Source: Chitinophaga pinensis (GTDB taxonomy: Bacteria; Bacteroidota; Bacteroidia; CAMBQF01). From it: a stretch of DNA of 40,312 bases. Location of the stretch: NCBI GenBank assembly GCA_945869825.1, contig CAMBQF010000008.1, positions 1-40,312 of the forward strand, read 5' to 3'. Both the position numbers and the translations under genes were made by a program. This document shows, piece after piece, positions 35,170 through 40,312 of the stretch (position 1 is the first letter of the stretch; each line of letters opens with the position of its first letter). The notes below the pieces were generated by a model, which did not search any database, was not told the DNA's origin, and saw only the letters and a list, made by a program, of their open reading frames with translations.

Positions 35170-36237
35170 ATGCCAATTTTAAATCCTACAGACTTAACCT
35201 TTAATGGCAAGGAAGTTCAATCTCTTTCTGGTGCCATATTTAGTAAAACATTTAACAAACCCTCATTAAAAGAGTTCCATCAAATTGTTGAGGGAATAAA
35301 AGCCAAGCAGCAAATAGTATTTTTAGGGCTAATGGGCCTTACCGGCAAAAAGAAAACCGGTTGCTCAACGCCCATTGGAACCAATACCATTCAAAACTCT
35401 GAGAAATACTGGAACCCGGTTATTATTGCTGAGAAATTTGGTGAATGCTGGGATACAATAAAAGAAACCTTTTTTGTATGGGGTACAAAAAACGGTATCA
35501 GTCGTGATGACCTAACCGATACCGACTTTGCAAACTTTTTGGAAGACCGCATGAGCGATGCTTTACTTGAAGCGTTATTCCGTGTATCGTGGTTTGGCGA
35601 TAAAACTGCGGAAGAAGCACCCGATGGCTTATTAACAGCTGGTACAGACGTTGATTACTTTAACCCTGTTGATGGATTTTGGAAGCAGTTGTTTGCAATA
35701 GCACCAAGCTCAGGCTCACCAAGGCGTGTAGAGATTACTCGTAATGCACAAACAAGCTATACGGCACAGGCTTTTACCAATACCGACACAACCAATATGG
35801 TGGCAACCAACATATTTGCATCATTAAAATATAATTCCGATTACCGCCTGCGTGAGCAAAACAACCTTGTTTACATTGCTACACAGAGTTTGACAGACCA
35901 ATATGTAAAGGAACTGCGCTCACAACAATTGGATGCATCATTCACACGAATTGAAAGCGGTTACCAGGCAATAATGTTTGAAGGTATACCCGTTATTCCG
36001 GTAAACTTTTTCGACCGTTACATCAGAGATTATTTTGATGACGGAGATAAACTATACATGCCACACAGGGCTGTGTTAACCACTACCGACAATTTAGCTA
36101 TTGGCGTTGAAAGCAGTAATAACTTATCAGAATTAGATTCCTGGTTCTCTCGCGATGACAGGAAATACTATGTAGAATTTTCTGTAAACATAGATGCTAA
36201 AGTGTTAGAAGACGAACTGGTACAAGTTGCCTATTAA
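35170..36237 (+). CDS. Probable major capsid protein
   Basis: 355 residues, soluble, mixed alpha/beta. It starts MPILNPTDLTFNGKEVQSLSGAIFSKTFNKPSLKEFHQIVEGI; the C-terminal part contains GVESSNNLSELDSWFSRDDRKYYVEFSVNIDAKVLEDELVQVAY, the dense acidic/aromatic ending often found in HK97-fold capsid proteins of Bacteroidota phages. The motif TTTDNLAIGV resembles the 'TTPDNLxxG' segment before the C-terminal strands. The identification rests mainly on position directly after the protease-scaffold gene and on length. No N-terminal propeptide is evident. The 197-residue gene follows after 20 bases. Confidence 0.7.
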   Translation: MPILNPTDLTFNGKEVQSLSGAIFSKTFNKPSLKEFHQIVEGIKAKQQIVFLGLMGLTGKKKTGCSTPIGTNTIQNSEKYWNPVIIAEKFGECWDTIKETFFVWGTKNGISRDDLTDTDFANFLEDRMSDALLEALFRVSWFGDKTAEEAPDGLLTAGTDVDYFNPVDGFWKQLFAIAPSSGSPRRVEITRNAQTSYTAQAFTNTDTTNMVATNIFASLKYNSDYRLREQNNLVYIATQSLTDQYVKELRSQQLDASFTRIESGYQAIMFEGIPVIPVNFFDRYIRDYFDDGDKLYMPHRAVLTTTDNLAIGVESSNNLSELDSWFSRDDRKYYVEFSVNIDAKVLEDELVQVAY

Positions 36238-36257
36238 CAAATAAAAAAATAAAAAAC

Positions 36258-36851
36258 ATGTCAGCATGCACAGGCATAACAGCCTCTATTTTAATAAATT
36301 GCGACCAACCTCTGGTAGTTGGTACAAAAGATATATTATACCTGATAAACAGAGATGATATAGACAACATAATGTTTGACTCTACATTAGATTCTGGCAT
36401 TAATCAACTTGCATTATCTCTCAATTTGATTTCCTCGCGATATATATACAAAATTGAGGGGCGGAATAATAGTAATGAACCAAGCGCTGTATTAAGGAAA
36501 GGGCGATACTTTGATACTTACGAGCATAAAATATCTTTCAAAGTGTTTGGCAATGGCCCGGAGATTAAGAGCCAGCTGGAAAGCATGATACAAGCGGGCA
36601 ATCTGGTAGCTATAATTGAAAATAACTACCGTGGTACCGGCGATGCATCAGCATTTGAAATATATGGTTATAATGCAGGCCTTGAAGTAATTGAATGCTC
36701 TAGGGTTATTAATGACAATGATACCCAGGGTGCATACTCCATTGTATTAAAAACGCCTGAACAGCAGGGGGAACCACATTTACCCTACTCACTATTAGCA
36801 GGAGATTATACAGCAACAAAAGAAATGTTGAATAACCTGCTTGCCCCTTAA
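36258..36851 (+). CDS. Unidentified structural-type protein of the capsid module
   Basis: 197 residues (MSACTGITASILINCDQPLVVGTKDILYLINRDDIDNIMFD). The Cys-containing N-terminus and strands such as EHKISFKVFGNGPEIKSQLESM and GTGDASAFEIYGYNAGLEVIECSRVINDND resemble tail-tube or head-decoration type beta proteins of Bacteroidota phages, but no specific family is recognised. It ends just before a strong terminator, so it is co-expressed at the high level expected of the capsid protein. Decoration or tail-tube protein are the two main possibilities. Confidence 0.6.
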   Translation: MSACTGITASILINCDQPLVVGTKDILYLINRDDIDNIMFDSTLDSGINQLALSLNLISSRYIYKIEGRNNSNEPSAVLRKGRYFDTYEHKISFKVFGNGPEIKSQLESMIQAGNLVAIIENNYRGTGDASAFEIYGYNAGLEVIECSRVINDNDTQGAYSIVLKTPEQQGEPHLPYSLLAGDYTATKEMLNNLLAP

Positions 36852-36861
36852 TTTTTCAACC

Positions 36862-36890
36862 AACTCCGGAGCTGTTGCTCCGGAGTTTTT
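36862..36890 (+). terminator. Strong intrinsic terminator inside the phage operon
   Basis: A perfect 11-bp stem, AACTCCGGAGC / GCTCCGGAGTT, with a TGTT loop, and five T in a row at 36886-36890. It separates the protease-capsid part from the portal part. Confidence 0.93.
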
Positions 36891-36902
36891 AATCTATACA
36901 GA

Positions 36903-37085
36903 ATGGAACTAACCGAACTATTTACCAAGGGTGTTAGCTGGGCTATGAACAACCCGGTAGGCCGCAGTGTATTTGCCAAAGCATATAAAAAGAAAACAGG
37001 CAAAGATGTATGTATGAGTTGCCCCGCAGATATCTATAAAAAGTACTTTGAACTAAAAAAAATAACCCAAAACAATAATGGCTGA
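36903..37085 (+). CDS. Small basic hypothetical protein before the portal gene
   Basis: 60 residues (MELTELFTKGVSWAMNNPVGRSVFAKAYKKKTGKDVCMSCPADIYKKYFELKKI), Lys-rich, with a CMSC pair that could bind metal. Not recognised. It begins only 12 bases after the terminator and its end overlaps the portal-like gene by 8 bases, so translation is coupled. Similar short proteins precede portal genes in some phages, but no function is proposed. Confidence 0.65.
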   Translation: MELTELFTKGVSWAMNNPVGRSVFAKAYKKKTGKDVCMSCPADIYKKYFELKKITQNNNG

Positions 37086-38208
37086 AATACGAACTTCAAT
37101 AATAAAAAACGCATCACGGTTTAGTGTTACAAATAACCAGATAGACGGCATAGTAAATTACGATATTGACAATTGTTACCCGCAACGTGTAGCAGATATA
37201 GTCCAGGGTTCGGCAGTGGCCAGTAAATGTGTTGATGTGTATACTAAGTTTATTGCAGGGCAGGGTTTTGAAGATAAACAATTTTACAAAAAACACACCA
37301 ATCCACAGAAGCAAACACCGGATATTTTGCTAAGAAAAACGGCTCATGATTATGCTTTACATCGCGGCTTTGCTTTGCACATTAACTATAACGCCAATTT
37401 TAAAATATCATCAATAAGCCACATACCTTTTGAACATTGCAGGTTAGGCATACCCGATGAATTAAATTACATAAGAAAAATAGCTATATACAATGATTGG
37501 GGACGTAAACGTTCAAGGCAAATCAGAAAAGACAATATTGACCATATTGATATTTACAACCCAGACCCTACTGCAATAAAAGCGCAGGTTGAAGCTGCCG
37601 GAGGTTGGGATAAATACAAAGGCCAGGTATACTGGTACAGTGCTGATGGAAATGAATACCCTCGTGCTACAGCCGACGCTGTGTTAGAAGATTGCATTAC
37701 CGATTCGGAAATCAAAACCTATAAGTGGCGCGCCATAAGCACTAATTTCATGGCATCGCATATTTATGTACACCGCGGATATTTTGAAAACGATGAGTCG
37801 CGGATGGATTTGCACACTGTGCTTAACTCCTTTCAAGGCAGTGATAATGTAGGTAAGATAATGATGGTAGAAAGTCCGGGGGAAGAATCGGACCCGAAGT
37901 TGCTAAAGGTTGATGTACAAAATTTTGACAAACACTTTGAATACACTGAACAATCGGTACAGGATAATATTCGTTTGTGCTTTGGCATACCATCCGTACT
38001 TATAGGCAAAGAGGTTGCAGGTAAACTGGGCAACAGCCAGGAAATTGAACAGGCCGTTAACTATTACTCTTACCAAACATTGAATGAGCGACTAATAATG
38101 GAAGAAGTATTTTCTGAGTTGTTCAGCATGTTTGCAACACCCATAAACCCTAGTAATAATTATGCAATAAAACCCTTAAGCTATGCCCCAACTACTCTTG
38201 GCAACTGA
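37078..38208 (+). CDS. Phage portal-like protein
   Basis: 376 residues. Typical portal features: an N-terminal clip of short helices with CVDVYTKFIAGQGFED, a middle with YALHRGFALHINYNANFKISSISHIPFEHCRLG (portal wing strands), and a C-terminal stem region TEQSVQDNIRLCFGIPSVLIG followed by LGNSQEIEQAVNYYSYQTLNERLIMEEVFSELF, the hallmark helix that forms the portal channel. Somewhat short for a portal (usually 400-550 residues). Twelve copies would form the DNA gate at one vertex of the head. Its start overlaps the preceding small gene and its end overlaps the next gene by 26 bases. Confidence 0.8.
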   Translation: MAEIRTSIIKNASRFSVTNNQIDGIVNYDIDNCYPQRVADIVQGSAVASKCVDVYTKFIAGQGFEDKQFYKKHTNPQKQTPDILLRKTAHDYALHRGFALHINYNANFKISSISHIPFEHCRLGIPDELNYIRKIAIYNDWGRKRSRQIRKDNIDHIDIYNPDPTAIKAQVEAAGGWDKYKGQVYWYSADGNEYPRATADAVLEDCITDSEIKTYKWRAISTNFMASHIYVHRGYFENDESRMDLHTVLNSFQGSDNVGKIMMVESPGEESDPKLLKVDVQNFDKHFEYTEQSVQDNIRLCFGIPSVLIGKEVAGKLGNSQEIEQAVNYYSYQTLNERLIMEEVFSELFSMFATPINPSNNYAIKPLSYAPTTLGN

Positions 38209-38695
38209 TTTTGCCACTTATAAAGAACTATCATTAAATATTGATGATACTACCCGCATTAACCCATACATTTTACAAGCCCAACAGTTTGACTTGAAGC
38301 CACTGGTAGGCGAAGTGTTTTATAAAGACATGCTCGATAACCCAACCTCAGCAGAAAATACTTTGTTGCTTAATGGCGGAACTTATAGCTATCAAAATAC
38401 TAACTATGAATTTTCCGGATTAAAGATAGTACTGGCTTATTATGCTTATGCACGCATTATCGAAAACCAGAACATACACGTAACGAGGTTTGGTGTTGTG
38501 TTTAAAAACAATGCAGATGTATCGGAACGGGTAGATGAAAAAACGCTGCAACGACTAATAATCCAAGCCCGAAACCAGGCCCGCGCCTATTGGGATGAAT
38601 GCCTGTTATTCCTAAACAGAAAAAGCACTTCTTATCCGCTATGGGCCAATCATTCAACTACTAAACCACGGATTAATATTAGTGCCGTGGGATAG
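38183..38695 (+). CDS. Probable head-tail connector protein (DUF6712-like)
   Basis: 170 residues. Pattern: NIDDTTRINPYILQAQQFDLKPLVGEVFYKDMLDN, then FSGLKIVLAYYAYARIIENQN, then a C-terminal helix QARNQARAYWDECLLFLNRKS. This helix-rich layout resembles small head-tail connector proteins next to portal genes in Bacteroidota phages (DUF6712-type); the family name is from memory, not searched. It is translationally coupled to the portal gene by a 26-base overlap, which supports a role at the portal vertex. Confidence 0.6.
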   Translation: MPQLLLATDFATYKELSLNIDDTTRINPYILQAQQFDLKPLVGEVFYKDMLDNPTSAENTLLLNGGTYSYQNTNYEFSGLKIVLAYYAYARIIENQNIHVTRFGVVFKNNADVSERVDEKTLQRLIIQARNQARAYWDECLLFLNRKSTSYPLWANHSTTKPRINISAVG

Positions 38696-38729
38696 CAGAT
38701 TAAAATCAACATACTAAAAAACTAAACCA

Positions 38730-39008
38730 ATGGAACCTGATTTAACCTGGGTATACTCTACCCTGTCGGCGGCGGGTGGGGCAACTGTTACATGGCTGTT
38801 TAGCCGTAAAAAACAGCATGCCGAAACCGTACAAACAGAACTGGATAATGTGCAAAAAGCCGTAGCGATATGGCGGCAAACCGCTGAAGACCTTAAAAAG
38901 GAAGTGGAACAGCTGCGCGCCGAAGTAAAAGAACTACAAAAAGTAGTAGCCGATTTACACAAAGAAAATCTTGCCTTAAAAGAGCAAGTATCAAAATTTA
39001 ATACTTAA
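38730..39008 (+). CDS. Membrane-anchored coiled-coil protein (holin- or spanin-like)
   Basis: 92 residues: a short N-terminal hydrophobic segment (WVYSTLSAAGGATVTWLF, residues about 7-24), then RKK and an almost continuous coiled coil (AETVQTELDNVQKAVAIWRQTAEDLKKEVEQLRAEVKELQKVV) to the end. The topology suggests a cytoplasmic or periplasmic rod on the inner membrane. It precedes the endolysin by four bases, so a holin or lysis-accessory role is plausible but not shown. Confidence 0.65.
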   Translation: MEPDLTWVYSTLSAAGGATVTWLFSRKKQHAETVQTELDNVQKAVAIWRQTAEDLKKEVEQLRAEVKELQKVVADLHKENLALKEQVSKFNT

Positions 39009-39012
39009 GCAA

Positions 39013-39522
39013 ATGCAACTAAGCCAACAATTAACACTTGCCAATTTTACTATTTTAACAGATGATGTGTTACACCAGTTAGGCGAAAGCCCCACTGCTG
39101 TTAAACTAAAATATAAAGAACAATTTAACCCGCCACCAAGCATTGTAGCCAATATGCAGAAGCTGAGTAGCAAGCTGGATATTGTAGCTATGAAGATGAA
39201 AGCATCGGGGTACGGGTTTGACATTACCAGCGGGTACCGTTGCGAGCGGTTGAACACCGCGGTTGGCGGAAAGAAAAACTCTGCCCACGTGCGCGGGCTG
39301 GCTGCCGACATACGCTTTACTAACCAGCAACACGCCAAGGAACTGATTGACGCACTAATTGCCGCCGGGTTTAAACGCATCGGTTTAGGCTCATCATTCA
39401 TCCATGCTGATATTGACAATACCCTGCCCCAACCTGCCTGCTGGTTATACTCAGCTAAGTTTAAAACACCCGCATGGCTCGCCGCGTGGGAAAAAAACAT
39501 TGAAAGTCAGCTTAAGAATTAA
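39013..39522 (+). CDS. Peptidase M15 family endolysin
   Basis: 169 residues, no signal peptide. The M15 zinc site is complete: SGYRCERLNTAVGGKKNSAHVRGLAADI supplies His92 and Asp99, and FIHADID supplies the third ligand His131. Such enzymes cleave D-Ala peptide bonds in peptidoglycan; in phages they act as endolysins. The first 45 residues (LTDDVLHQLGESPTAVKLKYKEQFNPPPS) are helical and may position the enzyme. Adjacent membrane proteins on both sides support a lysis cassette. Confidence 0.88.
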   Translation: MQLSQQLTLANFTILTDDVLHQLGESPTAVKLKYKEQFNPPPSIVANMQKLSSKLDIVAMKMKASGYGFDITSGYRCERLNTAVGGKKNSAHVRGLAADIRFTNQQHAKELIDALIAAGFKRIGLGSSFIHADIDNTLPQPACWLYSAKFKTPAWLAAWEKNIESQLKN

Positions 39523-39540
39523 AAGATAAAGAGATAAAAA

Positions 39541-40212
39541 ATGAAGGAATGGAAAACATACGCGCTTGCATTATGTAGTTTAATAATTATTGCTTTGCTG
39601 TTAAAAGGGTGCGTCAATAAATCAGTTTACGAAAATGAAATATCAGTATTAAATGACAAACTGGTTAAGCAGGGTGCCGAACTAAAAACTACTAAACAAA
39701 AAGATAGCAGCAAGCTATATGTAATGGAGCAAAAACTAATGAGCGAGCGCCATGCCCGCATTCTGGCAGAAGATGCGTCAAAACGCTTTAAAAGCCTAAC
39801 TGCGGTTATAAAAACCACCGTAGATGTGCGGCGCGATACTGTTTGGATACCGTTTAACGATGGCAGCCCCCTCCTAACCTCCCCCCAAGGGGGAGGAACA
39901 GACTCAACCAATATTGATATTGCTTATAATGACAAATGGTTTTACTTGGGTGGAACAATAAGGCAAGGCGGATTGCTATTAGACAGTATTGGGTTTAAGC
40001 CCGGCTACGTAAATGTGCTTATTGGGGAACAACGCCGTGGGATATTTAAAAAGCCTTTACCCATAGCAGAGTTGCAGGTGGAAAACCCCTATATGCATAT
40101 TACCGGAGCCAATAATGTTATTGTAAAAGACTCGAGCAAAAAACCTTTACTATTAAGCCGCACCGCTATGTTAGTTTATGGGTTTGTGTTGGGGATGGTG
40201 GTTATGAGGTAG
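39541..40212 (+). CDS. Bitopic membrane protein, spanin-like, with an inserted C-rich palindrome
   Basis: 223 residues. N-terminal hydrophobic segment (YALALCSLIIIALLLKGC, residues about 6-23), then a coiled coil (NEISVLNDKLVKQGAELKTTKQ through about residue 80), a beta domain with YNDKWFYLGGTIRQGGLLLDSIGFKPGYVNVLIGEQRRGIFKKPLPIAELQVENPY, and a C-terminal hydrophobic segment (AMLVYGFVLGMVVMR). The IGEQRRGIFKKPLPIAE block resembles a domain seen next to lysins in Bacteroidota phages. Residues about 110-119 (SPLLTSPQGG) are encoded by an interspersed palindrome. The protein may bridge membranes during lysis. Last gene of the module. Confidence 0.65.
   Translation: MKEWKTYALALCSLIIIALLLKGCVNKSVYENEISVLNDKLVKQGAELKTTKQKDSSKLYVMEQKLMSERHARILAEDASKRFKSLTAVIKTTVDVRRDTVWIPFNDGSPLLTSPQGGGTDSTNIDIAYNDKWFYLGGTIRQGGLLLDSIGFKPGYVNVLIGEQRRGIFKKPLPIAELQVENPYMHITGANNVIVKDSSKKPLLLSRTAMLVYGFVLGMVVMR
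39868..39898. repeat. C-rich interspersed palindrome inside a coding region
   Basis: CCCCTCCTAACCT leads into CCTCCCCC-CAA-GGGGGAGG (39878-39896), an 8-bp perfect stem with a 3-base loop. This kind of sequence is known as an abundant dispersed repeat in some Bacteroidota genomes and is tolerated in frame, here encoding SPLLTSPQGGG. Family knowledge is from memory; copy number here is unknown. Confidence 0.6.
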
Positions 40213-40252
40213 ATTATAACAACGATTATATGACCTTTTGCTAGCTTACAGG

Positions 40253-40290
40253 ACAACCTCAGCCGTAATGTTGGGGTTGTTTTGTTTTAT
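40253..40290 (+). terminator. Intrinsic terminator at the end of the phage-like operon
   Basis: ACAACCTCA (40253-40261) pairs with TGGGGTTGT (40272-40280), 9 bp with one G-T pair and a 10-base loop, followed by TTTGTTTTAT. It lies 40 bases after the last gene and closes the operon. Confidence 0.75.
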
Positions 40291-40312
40291 GTTCTTTGAT
40301 TTATTGGTAAAA

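Larger units (their letters stand above)
32183..40290. mobile_element. Compact phage-derived capsid/lysis island
   Basis: The region combines a LexA/CI-like repressor with a divergent operon for prohead protease, probable capsid, portal and connector, M15 endolysin and membrane proteins, ended by a strong terminator. No integrase, terminase, tail, recombination or replication gene and no obvious attachment repeats are visible. The left border is uncertain (32183 is the end of the last minus-strand gene); the right border is the terminator, but the window ends 22 bases later, so more phage genes may follow. Confidence 0.7.

Overview
The window looks like a chromosome segment of a Bacteroidota species, probably from the Chitinophagia/Sphingobacteriia side of the phylum (placement inferred from gene content, not from a search). 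Evidence: several TAnnTTTG-type -7 promoter boxes, scarcity of Shine-Dalgarno sites, a type IX secretion (T9SS) type B sorting domain on a giant adhesin, SPII lipoproteins, and a cbb3 oxidase with fused CcoN-CcoO and single-haem CcoP.

Layout. (1) 1-4.9 kb: the 5' part of a minus-strand secreted PA14-like repeat protein that runs off the left edge, an AT-rich gap, a GNAT acetyltransferase, tRNA-Glu(UUC), a conserved hypothetical protein, and a receiver-only response regulator preceded by the decayed tail of a histidine kinase. (2) 5.0-8.2 kb: a Tyr/Asn/Gly-rich lipoprotein and an outer-membrane beta-barrel protein. (3) 8.25-17.25 kb, minus strand: a complete cbb3 cytochrome oxidase locus in the order ccoI, ccoS, ccoNO, ccoQ, ccoP, ccoG, ccoH, TauE/SafE-like membrane protein. 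CcoI supplies copper, CcoNO/Q/P form the oxidase, and CcoG/H/S assist assembly. Two FNR-like palindromes (TGAT-N4-ATCA) lie upstream of ccoS and ccoI, and an intrinsic terminator overlaps the ccoP stop codon. (4) 17.3-28.5 kb: a small lipoprotein, a 2818-residue T9SS adhesin with about 25 PKD-like repeats, and a secreted phosphodiesterase-like enzyme with CHB_HEX_C and PA14 modules. (5) 28.5-31.9 kb: a PAS-histidine kinase/response-regulator pair overlapping by one base, and a family 2 glycosyltransferase.

(6) 32.2-40.3 kb: a compact phage-derived island. A LexA/CI-like self-cleaving repressor is divergent from a plus-strand set: two small early genes, a ClpP-like prohead protease with scaffold-like tail, a probable major capsid protein, an unknown structural-type protein, an internal terminator, a small protein, a portal-like protein, a probable connector, a membrane coiled-coil protein, an M15 endolysin and a membrane-anchored spanin-like protein, closed by a terminator at 40253-40290. 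No terminase, tail, integrase or replication gene is visible, and the order (protease and capsid before portal) is unusual. This is the best candidate for an undescribed system: a stripped-down or domesticated capsid-plus-lysis module, or the left part of a prophage continuing beyond the window.

All assignments are from reading translated sequence and motifs; no database search was possible.
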